The position numbers were made by a program, and so were the translations under genes. This document shows positions 16,704-26,213 of a DNA stretch of 64,000 nucleotides, piece after piece. The stretch lies in NCBI GenBank assembly GCA_015709655.1, contig CP054181.1:2476207-2540206 (forward strand). Reading direction: 5' to 3'. The stretch comes from Ignavibacteria bacterium. Its GTDB lineage: Bacteria; Bacteroidota; Ignavibacteria; Kapaibacteriales; Kapaibacteriaceae. The notes beneath the pieces are model-generated. The model saw nothing but the letters and a program-made list of their open reading frames with translations. It was not told the DNA's origin and ran no database searches. Numbering within the stretch: the stretch's first letter is position 1; every line of letters begins with the position of its first letter.

Positions 16704-19700
16704 ATGAACGGTAACGTGCAGTATCGTTACGACATTTCGGAGTTCGAGGTAAACCAAGTACCAATAAAGGTTTCGATGTCGTATAACCAAAACGCATCAT
16801 GGACATCGTTTCTTCGCTATAACTGGGCGTGTACAACGGACGATGGGGCAACCTGGACAAAGAAGACCATGAATAGGCCGGTTTGGATCCTTGGTGTTAA
16901 TGGATTTGCTGTTCAGGCTCTTACTAAGTCTCCCCGATACATAGCCAGACCGGACCTGCGCGAAGAAAGCGCGAAACTTGGCAATGGCGATCCGCAAACT
17001 CTGTTTACAGATGCAGATCTAGTTTGGGTACTAGATGGGTACGACTACTGTAATCGGATGCAAAGTATGGATCCATCGGTGAGAGACGACCTCGATAACA
17101 CTCCTTGGAATGATACTCAAAGGGCAACAGATGTAATACGGCTACTTCGCGAAGACGGCAGCATTCTTGAGCTGTATAGGAGCGACTACTTTAGTAATCA
17201 GCAGGAAGCTGCAGGAGCAACGAACTCTGAAGAGCATATCTATAGCGGTGTGTTTGTGCCGGCAGAGCCAAATTCAATGGCCTATGCCATAGTTACTACC
17301 GAGCCTAATTATCTACCTGACAATGTTGCCACAGTAGTTAGTATGGCCATTAATGCAAATGTAAGAAACCTAAGTGATGCCCAGAAAAAGTACGTGCTCC
17401 CTCGGAAAGTTGAATATTTCCCGGGGGATGGAACTTCATACGTTTTTAGAGAAGACATTGCCCCATATGGTGTTGAACCCTATACGAACGACCTGGATGG
17501 CGACGGTTCAGTTGATACTCAGTACCCAGCACCAGAGTGCAAGGGGCCAGTGCTAATAGGGTGGCGTGATGCATCACCAACAATTTTCTACCTCGTAGCT
17601 ATACGATACAACAAGACAGACCTTGTTACTTTCCTATACGGTGACGAAGGAAACAAGGTGACTGAAATTGCTCAGGTGGACGGCAGTAACGGAGTGCTGA
17701 TAAACCGTGGCCGAGACGTCCTCCTTGGGTTCGACAACCACACATTGCATTGGGGTGCAAACTCACTGACCATTAATGCTTGTGGCCGAAGACACACTTT
17801 TGAGTTTGCTGACGGCATGTATTCTGGTTCCGCTCCCGAATGGGCCAGAAATGCTAAGATGATTCCGCTCAGTTGGTTGAACAGCACATTTAACGCTCAA
17901 TCAGAGTATTGGAATTGGACAGGATTGGTTACAAAAATAACTGATCCAATTGGGCGAGAAACGAACTTCGCATACACCGATTACGATAGGGTGTTCCTTC
18001 AGTCGTATTTCCCATACTATACCAAAGCAACAGGTACTCCTGATCCATCCCAGCCCTACTCGAGCGATACTGAACTGCAATTAAGTGTAAAGACTTTGAC
18101 AGAAGTAAAGGAACCAGCTTCCCGCTATACGTTGGACTACAAAATGGACGTTACATTTGAACAGAATACATTAGATTCTCGGCCTGGCGCCGAACTTATA
18201 ATTGATGATATTAATTTTACGATTGAAGTCGGCGCAAATTTCCGACCAGTAGTTTACCCGGAGTATAATACCATTGCCAACACCCTAAAGAAGTACGACA
18301 GAGCTGATATAGCCGCATCCGATGATGGTAGTTCTCCATTGTTATGGACGGAGAACTACGATATACCTCTAAAAGCCAACAACGGAGGGACTGGGTCTTT
18401 AGAGTGGGTGTCGACAGTAGATCATGTGGATGCAAGAACAAACAGAACCCTGACTTCAAAAACCGTAACCACACGATTCGAAATTCCGAATTCGTATCGG
18501 TGGGAGCCTGCTAGTAGCGCAAATTATTCGGTAACAAAGGAACAGACAATTGCCGATGGGGTGACGGAAACTATACTCAGGGTTTACCCATCCGAACAAG
18601 ACGGCTTTGGGATACACGGCAATATGCAGTTGCCTGAATACGAGCTTGTAACGGTTAATAATGGTTTGATTGACATAGAGAGAACAAAAACAGTATTTGA
18701 ATATGAATTCGAAACGGAGACTCTCATACCATACGCAAGCCCGAGTACCGGTAGAACCGAATCCTTCGAGGCAGTGTACGGTAAACCTTTGCATGTACGA
18801 CGCTCAACACTAAACATTAAGGAAGGAACGAATTGGGTTGGGCAGCTTCTTACGATTGATACCCTTCTCAACTTAGATCGGGTAGAGTACCTTGCCCGGC
18901 ACTACGCACCCATAAATAAGATAGCGACGTGGAGAAAATTCCGGGAGTGTGCAATAGACTCTAATTGGGATTTCAAAGATTGGGAACAACGGTATTATAA
19001 TTCAAAATTGGAAGACTCATGGATTGTATTTGGTGACTCTACTACCACAGATGACGACATGACAACGTCAACAGAGGAAACCGCTCCGCACTTCCAGTTA
19101 GTTCAGTCATCGACCATATACGACATTACCCAGCAATCAGCATTGCAGTCTTGGACTAAATATACGTATGATTTAGAACCCAAAGTTGTTAATCCCTTCA
19201 ATGAAATAGATCCGGACATACCTAACCCAAGTTTTGGTAAAAAGGTAAGTACGACGGTCTATGGCGAAGACCTCAAAGCTCCAATAGTGAGTCAACTTAA
19301 ATATTCACTCACTACAGGATTTCAAAATGGTTTTAAGTCGCTACCAACAACGATTACTGATACATACGGCGCAGAACAGTACCAGTGGTTTAATGGAGAG
19401 TCCGTTGATACCTGGGTCACAACTGAACATACAGTAGATGCAACAAAGGTTCTTAACAAGATTCTCCAACCTGGTGAAAGTATCAGCGAGAAGCATGAAA
19501 CTGCTACGATAAACCTGGCTAGTAATGGTTCCATGCTATGGGAGAAGCCAACACAATCCGAACGTACGGTACGGCGTTATACACTGGAAAATTCAATTCC
19601 ACAGCTAACATCAATTGGTCTGCGGACTGCAACTGCTTACACGCCATTCGGCGAGAACATGTACAGCGTTGATATGAATGGGTTCTTGAGCGAGTACAAA

Positions 19701-22700
19701 TACGATAATATCGGCAGACTTGTTATGGCATGGCTGCCACATGATTTTCCAACCATTTTCGACGGTTACGAATGGCCACCGTACGACATGGTGGAGACCC
19801 ATCGTGAGATTGAAAGCATTGGCATATGGAATATCAGTACAACATGGAAAAGCCGAGTTTGCAGAGCGAATTGTGACGACAATGGAGAGGTCACCAGTCC
19901 ATATACAGATCCAATAAACATCCCCGATTGGGGTAGCAATAGCTATCCTGGTACCATTAGTGTAGGCGGAGACGAAGTTCCTGAGTGCCCTTGTTATCAA
20001 ACCTCCGCCATGAAGAAAGATGATTTAGGAGATCAAACCCAGAACATTTATGATCCATTCAACACAGATCCATTGCGTATTCCATTCAGGTATGAGTGGT
20101 ATGTGGCATATAACGCGTACTTACATTATAGTCGTTCTGAAAATCAATCCGTTGAGTCAGCAGCAATAAAAGCGCAAGTGTCTGCAGCGTTTGGAGCGGG
20201 ATTCACATTTACAATAGAAGTACGTGACGCAGACAATACGCTCATCTATAATGAAGACTTTATTATAGATCCATTAGAGGTTAATCCAAGCCAAACAGAG
20301 CTTACCTGCTCGGTCATCAATTTAGATCTTTCCCAGAACCTGGCACTGCTCACTGCAGATCCATCTTCTACCACGATGGACGACAGAGTTTTGTCAATAC
20401 ATATCTACCCAACATCATCATCATCTACATATGGCAACGTTTACTTTTCCCGTATATGGCTTGAAATGGACGGTACGTTTGTAAACCTTGACGATGATGC
20501 CTCGAAAGACTTTACAGTTGGGTTCGTACACAAGGATGGAACAGACCAATGTTCAGCAATGTATGCCAAGATTGACGATAGAAGTAGTACCAATGACGCA
20601 GACTTGTATCCAACCGGTAGTATTATAAAATCCAGGCATTCAAAAGCCTTAGCAAAGTTCACTACAGATGGATGGCTCAAAGAGTTGTCGGTAAACTATA
20701 ACTCCAATGCCACAAGCATTTTTGACTATAACCTTGGTGGTCTATCAGTAAGCACGTACGAGTATGATGGAGATGGCCATGTGGTGTCATCTGTTGACCC
20801 GCGTTGCCACGAGGTTAGTACTACGTATGATGCAAGGGGGCGAGTAACGAATTCGACTAACGGATCTGAACAGTTCGATTGGACAGATATAAATGCAGAG
20901 AATCCGCTGCTAGGAGCCTACGACGTATCAGAGTCAGAAGCTTCATACGCGGTTGGATTGCCCCAAGATTTTTCTATACCTGCCCTACAAGCTAGCACAT
21001 ACGGTGGGTTTTGCGAGCGCATAACAAATTCTGTTGTTACGATTAGTACTCCGCTTGAAACAACCCATAATGCAACGTTTAAAGACGCATTAGGTAGAGT
21101 ACGTGGGCGTGTGCAGAACTATGTTGAATCGACGTTTGCCAGCGATATGGTAAACCCACAAGATGCAGAATTAAATGCCCGCAACCTTGCTACCTGGTAT
21201 TCTTACGACGTGCTCGGACGGGTGATATCGGTAACAAACCCTAAGGGCCAACAAATGTCATACACGTACGACGAGCATGGGCGTGTTGCTTCGACATACC
21301 AGGTTGACGAAGAGACGACGACTTTTCGCTATGATAAATTAGGCCATCTGCGTTTTTCTCAAACGGCAGACCAATTCGAGAAGAGAAGGGTAACATATCG
21401 GCAGTATGACGATGTAGGCAGACCGACCGTTGTAGGCGAGGCAGAGCTACTGCCGATACCGGGTAGTCCGCTTCCCGAACCACCACTACCAACCCTTCTG
21501 GATCCGGAAATTCTCCACACTGGTGTTGACGCACTGCTAACCGCCAACCAGACGCTTCTCCTCCCACCGGTTCGATTGGTTCCCTCTATATACCACGTGG
21601 GGATAAATCTTGAAGATCCGCCGCCGGGGTCACCACAGAACCTAGTTGAAAAAATGCCAATGTGCCCACAAGCCGTATCAGCAAGCCTTTCATCGCGATT
21701 TAATCCAGCGTCCCCACCTGGCAATCTCACCCAAGTACTGTCTCATGCAGCTAACCATTATATGCGACCAATTGTTGTGGCACCCGATAATGTGTTCGAG
21801 AACGCTGCCGACTTCCCCGAGTTCACACTACAGGCCATGTGGTACGACGATATGCCTCCACAAGCAGGCTCGGTTTGGGGCGCCATGCCACCTGCAACAG
21901 TGTGGAATGCAATGGCACCGTACGGCTCAGTAAGGAATCTGAAGGGGCGTATGGCTGCTGTTGCATATCGAACGCATGGTGGCGAACCATTCCATTTCAT
22001 CATAAATTCGTACGACGAGCGCGGAAGAGTTGAGGCGCAACTGCGTTTTACGGAGAACCTTGGTTTTGATGCTGTGTATTACACGTACAACTCACGGAAC
22101 CTTCTTACTTCAGTTCGTACCATTGATGTAACGGGTCAGAACGCTACATGGTATGGCTACGATGGAAGTGGCCGACCAACACGCTCCTGGTCTGCTCGCT
22201 CACAAGATGGTTTTAACCAATCTATGGCACCTGTATTACCACAACTCCTCACTATGCCCACAGGCGCTTTGGATGTAACTGTGCAATACGATGTAGCAGA
22301 TGCTCCTGCTGTAATTACCTATCCGGATGCCGGTCTTACAACTACCCATTCGTATAACGGGATGGGGATGCTGATGAAGAGCGTTACTGAGTCAATAACA
22401 TCCGTAGCACCTCTACTGGAACAGCGACTGTCTTACCGGCTAGATGGAGCAATAAAAGAGCAGCATGTCGCATCGGCAGGTGCGTGGAAACATGATACAT
22501 ACGATTATGATCATGCCAACCGTTTAGTATTCTGGTATCTGAGTACGGGGAATAATATACCACTGTCCTACGAAAGCTATAGTTATGATGCTGTAGGCAA
22601 CCGTACGCAACTCAGGGATCCTAGCACCGGTCTGCAACTGGCAGGCTACACATGTGCAGGTGGTAGTAACAAACTAATAAACGTTACCTACCCCGCTGGT

Positions 22701-24086
22701 GGCGACCTCATCTCCTACGACCCCGACGGCGCCATGGTCTATCGCAAGCGCGATGGGGTGGAAGGGGGCTTGGCATTCCAGCGAATCGAAGAGTATGCGT
22801 GGAATGCATTCAACCTGCTTGAGCAGTTTACTGTGCGTACCGATGCTGTTGCCGAAGGCGGCGGACCAGGCTGCGAGCCGGATGCTACAACCATGCCTGC
22901 TGATGTGTGGCGTTACAGGTTTAACCCGATGCAAGAGAGAGAGCAGAAGCGGCAAGAGATTACCTCGGGTAATGTAGCGCGTGACGGACTTGCATGGACA
23001 TATACCTTGCTTGGTGCAGACACCAAGCAACTAGCTACCTATAACGGAATCGAAGGTGCGTTCTGCGGTCAGCCGTCTGTGTGGCTGTGGCCAGTGGAGT
23101 ACAACAGCTACGGTCCTGCAAACACCCGCGTAATACTCAGGCCCAACGGGACAAAGGAATACGTTATAGCCGACCACTTGGGGTCACCACGCATCACCGT
23201 CAACGACCAAGGAGCAATCCTCCAACACACCACCTACACTCCCTTTGGCTCTGTGCTCTCCAGCACCGGCAGTGGGCAGCGCACCGGCTACATTGGCCGC
23301 GAAGCCGACAACGAAACAGGCCTCGGCAACTACGGCGTGCGCCTCTACGAACCGGAGTATGGCAGGTTTATGAGTGTGGATGTGCTGTGGGGGGAGTATG
23401 AAGGGTGGCAGGCGTATCAGTATGGAGCGAATACTCCAGTTAATGTTAAAGATGCAAATGGATTGCACATAACGTTTGTCGGAACAGATCAGGAGGTTGC
23501 GTGGGCAAAAGAGTTATACACACAAGCAATGTACAGATACTACGATAAGGGGGCATACCCGGCATTTTGCATAATGGCTGATGCTCTTACTAATCCTAAC
23601 TATTCATTCAACTTGATGCTAACTAAAGATAGCTATGGTGGCATTGACATTGATGGAGATGGATGCTTTGATTTGCCACCCACCGGCTTCATTCCAATAG
23701 GCTACAGGTCCCAAACTAATTTTAGTGTTCCACTGCGAAACACGTTGTTCTGGGATCCATACCTTGCAGTGATTGGTGATAATGTTGCATTGTCACCGTT
23801 CGATGTTCTGTTGCATGAAGTATCGCATGCTTGGCTGTATCACAGAAGTCCGGACCATGATCAGTTCTACTCCTTGAAGTATGACGATGTATATGGTTAC
23901 TTGAACGATACGCGATATGAAAGTTATGGATGGGGTGACGGAGTTGAGCGATGGACAATTCTGGGCATTGAGTCAGTAACAGCTAAGATTCTAGGAGAGT
24001 TCTACAATGATGATTATGAGTACTCAAGAAGTAATCATTCAGGTGAACCAGTCCGAGTATCGTCACCAGACAAAGTACCCAATTAA
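16704..24086 (+). CDS. giant RHS/YD-repeat protein with C-terminal zinc-peptidase toxin domain (CT1); true 5' end displaced
   Basis: 2460 residues from ATG 16704, but the frame is open back to 16647 and joins the signal-peptide fragment at 11892-11999 once the cassette is removed, so the native start is 11892. The N-terminal half is beta-rich without YD repeats; YD repeats appear from about residue 990 (EYKYDNIGRLV, TTYDARGRVTN, MSYTYDEHGRVAS, YSYDAVGNRTQL). The RHS core ends with DHLGSPRITVND, GYIGREADNETGLGNYGVRL and YEPEYGRFMSVDVLW (about 2219). The last ~215 residues are a separate domain with LLHEVSHAW (about 2367), a HExxH zinc motif. RHS proteins form a shell around the C-terminal toxin. 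With the signal peptide cut off, export of the present product is doubtful. Confidence 0.92.
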   Translation: MNGNVQYRYDISEFEVNQVPIKVSMSYNQNASWTSFLRYNWACTTDDGATWTKKTMNRPVWILGVNGFAVQALTKSPRYIARPDLREESAKLGNGDPQTLFTDADLVWVLDGYDYCNRMQSMDPSVRDDLDNTPWNDTQRATDVIRLLREDGSILELYRSDYFSNQQEAAGATNSEEHIYSGVFVPAEPNSMAYAIVTTEPNYLPDNVATVVSMAINANVRNLSDAQKKYVLPRKVEYFPGDGTSYVFREDIAPYGVEPYTNDLDGDGSVDTQYPAPECKGPVLIGWRDASPTIFYLVAIRYNKTDLVTFLYGDEGNKVTEIAQVDGSNGVLINRGRDVLLGFDNHTLHWGANSLTINACGRRHTFEFADGMYSGSAPEWARNAKMIPLSWLNSTFNAQSEYWNWTGLVTKITDPIGRETNFAYTDYDRVFLQSYFPYYTKATGTPDPSQPYSSDTELQLSVKTLTEVKEPASRYTLDYKMDVTFEQNTLDSRPGAELIIDDINFTIEVGANFRPVVYPEYNTIANTLKKYDRADIAASDDGSSPLLWTENYDIPLKANNGGTGSLEWVSTVDHVDARTNRTLTSKTVTTRFEIPNSYRWEPASSANYSVTKEQTIADGVTETILRVYPSEQDGFGIHGNMQLPEYELVTVNNGLIDIERTKTVFEYEFETETLIPYASPSTGRTESFEAVYGKPLHVRRSTLNIKEGTNWVGQLLTIDTLLNLDRVEYLARHYAPINKIATWRKFRECAIDSNWDFKDWEQRYYNSKLEDSWIVFGDSTTTDDDMTTSTEETAPHFQLVQSSTIYDITQQSALQSWTKYTYDLEPKVVNPFNEIDPDIPNPSFGKKVSTTVYGEDLKAPIVSQLKYSLTTGFQNGFKSLPTTITDTYGAEQYQWFNGESVDTWVTTEHTVDATKVLNKILQPGESISEKHETATINLASNGSMLWEKPTQSERTVRRYTLENSIPQLTSIGLRTATAYTPFGENMYSVDMNGFLSEYKYDNIGRLVMAWLPHDFPTIFDGYEWPPYDMVETHREIESIGIWNISTTWKSRVCRANCDDNGEVTSPYTDPINIPDWGSNSYPGTISVGGDEVPECPCYQTSAMKKDDLGDQTQNIYDPFNTDPLRIPFRYEWYVAYNAYLHYSRSENQSVESAAIKAQVSAAFGAGFTFTIEVRDADNTLIYNEDFIIDPLEVNPSQTELTCSVINLDLSQNLALLTADPSSTTMDDRVLSIHIYPTSSSSTYGNVYFSRIWLEMDGTFVNLDDDASKDFTVGFVHKDGTDQCSAMYAKIDDRSSTNDADLYPTGSIIKSRHSKALAKFTTDGWLKELSVNYNSNATSIFDYNLGGLSVSTYEYDGDGHVVSSVDPRCHEVSTTYDARGRVTNSTNGSEQFDWTDINAENPLLGAYDVSESEASYAVGLPQDFSIPALQASTYGGFCERITNSVVTISTPLETTHNATFKDALGRVRGRVQNYVESTFASDMVNPQDAELNARNLATWYSYDVLGRVISVTNPKGQQMSYTYDEHGRVASTYQVDEETTTFRYDKLGHLRFSQTADQFEKRRVTYRQYDDVGRPTVVGEAELLPIPGSPLPEPPLPTLLDPEILHTGVDALLTANQTLLLPPVRLVPSIYHVGINLEDPPPGSPQNLVEKMPMCPQAVSASLSSRFNPASPPGNLTQVLSHAANHYMRPIVVAPDNVFENAADFPEFTLQAMWYDDMPPQAGSVWGAMPPATVWNAMAPYGSVRNLKGRMAAVAYRTHGGEPFHFIINSYDERGRVEAQLRFTENLGFDAVYYTYNSRNLLTSVRTIDVTGQNATWYGYDGSGRPTRSWSARSQDGFNQSMAPVLPQLLTMPTGALDVTVQYDVADAPAVITYPDAGLTTTHSYNGMGMLMKSVTESITSVAPLLEQRLSYRLDGAIKEQHVASAGAWKHDTYDYDHANRLVFWYLSTGNNIPLSYESYSYDAVGNRTQLRDPSTGLQLAGYTCAGGSNKLINVTYPAGGDLISYDPDGAMVYRKRDGVEGGLAFQRIEEYAWNAFNLLEQFTVRTDAVAEGGGPGCEPDATTMPADVWRYRFNPMQEREQKRQEITSGNVARDGLAWTYTLLGADTKQLATYNGIEGAFCGQPSVWLWPVEYNSYGPANTRVILRPNGTKEYVIADHLGSPRITVNDQGAILQHTTYTPFGSVLSSTGSGQRTGYIGREADNETGLGNYGVRLYEPEYGRFMSVDVLWGEYEGWQAYQYGANTPVNVKDANGLHITFVGTDQEVAWAKELYTQAMYRYYDKGAYPAFCIMADALTNPNYSFNLMLTKDSYGGIDIDGDGCFDLPPTGFIPIGYRSQTNFSVPLRNTLFWDPYLAVIGDNVALSPFDVLLHEVSHAWLYHRSPDHDQFYSLKYDDVYGYLNDTRYESYGWGDGVERWTILGIESVTAKILGEFYNDDYEYSRSNHSGEPVRVSSPDKVPN

Positions 24087-24206
24087 CGTTCTGATATACA
24101 CAAAACCGAAAACGGTTTGATTGTAGCCGATCCATATAAACTGCATGCAGTGATCAACCACAGTTCAACGGTAGTAGTGAAGCAGTGTACTAGGTGCGAC
24201 TCTTAT

Positions 24207-24692
24207 ATGTATGTGGCCCTATGGGCTAGTATGATTTGTCTGCTGTCATGCTCCGCAGTCAGTCAGACTGCAGCGACAAATGACAAGATAAAGTGGGAAT
24301 CATGGATTGAACTTGCCTTTTTTTCTGACTTGAATTTATGGAAGGAGTTCCGGATTCAACTTTCTAAGACTGACCCAAGGAAGGAGGCATTAGAGACGTA
24401 CGTTATTAAAGATTCTGTTACAGTGGGCAAGATATTGTCGTGGTCAAACAACATAGATACCATGGATGTTGCATGCGATCCGCTGCGACCTATTCTGGTG
24501 ATTCTCAAAGTCAGAAGTGACAACTATTACGCGGTTGTTGCAACTATATCCGGAAACTCTTGTACGATCTGTAAAGGCTCGGTTTATGTCAGCAACACGA
24601 AAAAAGAACTGCAGCGGCTCATAGATTTGCTACCCGAACAGTTAGCTCGTGAAATCCTAGCGATATGTAACCCTGCACAAGATATGAAGTAG
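24207..24692 (+). CDS. lipoprotein, candidate immunity protein for CT1
   Basis: 162 residues from ATG 24207; the frame runs further up to a TTG at 24117, but only 24207 puts a signal at the N-terminus: MYVALWASMICLLSC, with lipobox LLSC, then SAVSQTAATND. No known domain. It lies 120 bases after the RHS gene, the slot held by immunity genes in all later modules. Candidate partner of the HEVSH toxin domain. As a lipoprotein it would face the periplasm, matching a toxin that acts there. The 3' end is followed by the IS3 element 31 bases on. Function is inferred from position only. Confidence 0.6.
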   Translation: MYVALWASMICLLSCSAVSQTAATNDKIKWESWIELAFFSDLNLWKEFRIQLSKTDPRKEALETYVIKDSVTVGKILSWSNNIDTMDVACDPLRPILVILKVRSDNYYAVVATISGNSCTICKGSVYVSNTKKELQRLIDLLPEQLAREILAICNPAQDMK

Positions 24693-24794
24693 GTTTTGTG
24701 GCCGCCAGTAGTCCATCCCTCTCTGCCAACAAGTCATTGGACATAATTCGTGGTGTAATTTAAGGTACAAAACGAGGGTGCGGAGGAGCTGGAG

Positions 24795-25199
24795 ATGAGA
24801 GCAGAGATTGGAATGAATGGTCTGGTGAAAGAAGTTGCGTCGAACAGCACAGAAGTGATCGTCAAGCCACAGAGACGACGGTTCTCAGAAGCGTACATTG
24901 ATGCGATTCTGAAAGAGCTCGACACTGCGGCGCATGGAGAGAAAGGGAAGATCCTGCGCCGGGAAGGTCTGTTTAGCAAACAAGTGACATCTTGGAGGAA
25001 ACAGCGCGAGAGTGGCAGCAAGGTAAAACGCGGTCCTAGGTCGAAGTCAAGTGTCGACATGCGCAAAGAGCTTGCAGCCCGGGAGCGAGAGATAGCTCGT
25101 CTGCGGCGTAAGCTGGAGCAGGCAGAGATCATCATCGATGTTCAAAAAAAAGTAGCGTTACTGCTGCGATCGACGGATCAGACCGAGGAGCCATCGTGA
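24795..25199 (+). CDS. IS3-family transposase OrfA
   Basis: 134 residues. Helix-turn-helix region RRRFSEAYIDAILKEL and REGLFSKQVTSWRKQRE (about residues 28-75), followed by a leucine-zipper-like helix (REREIARLRRKLEQAEIIID), the normal OrfA layout. It binds the IS ends. Near its 3' end an A8-G run (25144-25152) would allow -1 frameshifting into orfB, giving the OrfAB transposase. A start at M7 is an alternative. Confidence 0.88.
   Translation: MRAEIGMNGLVKEVASNSTEVIVKPQRRRFSEAYIDAILKELDTAAHGEKGKILRREGLFSKQVTSWRKQRESGSKVKRGPRSKSSVDMRKELAAREREIARLRRKLEQAEIIIDVQKKVALLLRSTDQTEEPS
25144..25152 (+). promoter_or_regulatory. programmed -1 frameshift site (A8G)
   Basis: AAAAAAAAG near the end of orfA. 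After a -1 slip the frame stays open (AGT AGC GTT ACT GCT...) straight into orfB, producing the OrfAB fusion typical of IS3 elements. Confidence 0.7.
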
Positions 25200-26206
25200 T
25201 GGAGCAGGTCACACGATTGAGTGAGCACGTAGGCGTGCGGTGTGCGTGTGAGAGCCTAGGCCTTGGACGCTCAACGTACTATGCACGTCTTCGGCCACGT
25301 ACCACGCGCGTGCGAGTGCAGAGACCCACTCCCAAGCGTGCTCTCAGCCCAGCAGAGCGTGAGCGCGTGATCGCGATTGCAACGAGTGAGGAATACGTCG
25401 ACAAGGCGCCTGCTGCGATCGTGGCCGACTTGTTGGATCGGGCCGAGTATCTCTGCAGTGAGCGCACGCTCTATCGCCTGCTGCATGAGCAAGAGATGGT
25501 ACAGGAGCGCCGCAGCATTGCCAGGCACCCGGTGTACAGCAAGCCAGAGCTGATGGCAACGAAACCGCGTGAGGTATGGACGTGGGACATCACGAAGCTC
25601 AAGGGACCTCAGAAAGGCGTCGTCTACAGTCTGTACGTGGTTCTTGACATGTACAGTCGCTACATCGTTGGTTGGCTGCTGGCCACGCATGAGAATGACG
25701 ATCTCGCAAGAACACTGATCGACACAGCGTGCAAGCGCGAAGCGGTTGGACGCGGCCAACTCACCATCCATGCCGATAATGGAGGCGTGATGCGGTCCAA
25801 CACGCTCTACGAACTATTCGACAAGCTCGATGTGAGGAAGAGTCACTCTCGGCCACACGTCTCCAACGACAATCCTTACAGTGAAAGCCAATTCAAAACG
25901 ATGAAGTATGCTTCCGGGTATCCAACACGGTTCTCGGACATCGAGCACGCACGTAGCTTTTGCAAGGAATTCTTCAAGGACTACAACTACCGCATGTACC
26001 ATTCGGGGCTTGCCATGCTCACACCTGCCATGGTTCATCACGGCCTGGCATCGGAGATCATCGCGCAACGGCAAGTCGTCCTAACAGAAGCATATGACAG
26101 ACATCCTGAGAGATTTGTCAACGGTGCTCCCAAGCATCCGTTGCTCCCATCAGCGGTCTACATCAACAGGCCAGAGAATGAACCAACTGGCATCGTAAAT
26201 TCATGA
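25196..26206 (+). CDS. IS3-family transposase OrfB (DDE integrase core)
   Basis: 336 residues. An N-terminal helix-turn-helix (CACESLGLGRSTYYARL) precedes the DDE core: first Asp in EVWTWDITKLKG (about residue 125), second Asp in HADNGG (about 190) and Glu in DNPYSESQFKTMKY (about 225). All three catalytic residues are present, so the product is probably active. It starts (GTG/ATG) overlapping the orfA stop by 4 bases in the -1 frame; in vivo it is likely made as an OrfAB fusion. It ends 27 bases before the right inverted repeat ends. Confidence 0.92.
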   Translation: MMEQVTRLSEHVGVRCACESLGLGRSTYYARLRPRTTRVRVQRPTPKRALSPAERERVIAIATSEEYVDKAPAAIVADLLDRAEYLCSERTLYRLLHEQEMVQERRSIARHPVYSKPELMATKPREVWTWDITKLKGPQKGVVYSLYVVLDMYSRYIVGWLLATHENDDLARTLIDTACKREAVGRGQLTIHADNGGVMRSNTLYELFDKLDVRKSHSRPHVSNDNPYSESQFKTMKYASGYPTRFSDIEHARSFCKEFFKDYNYRMYHSGLAMLTPAMVHHGLASEIIAQRQVVLTEAYDRHPERFVNGAPKHPLLPSAVYINRPENEPTGIVNS

Positions 26207-26213
26207 GCACTAC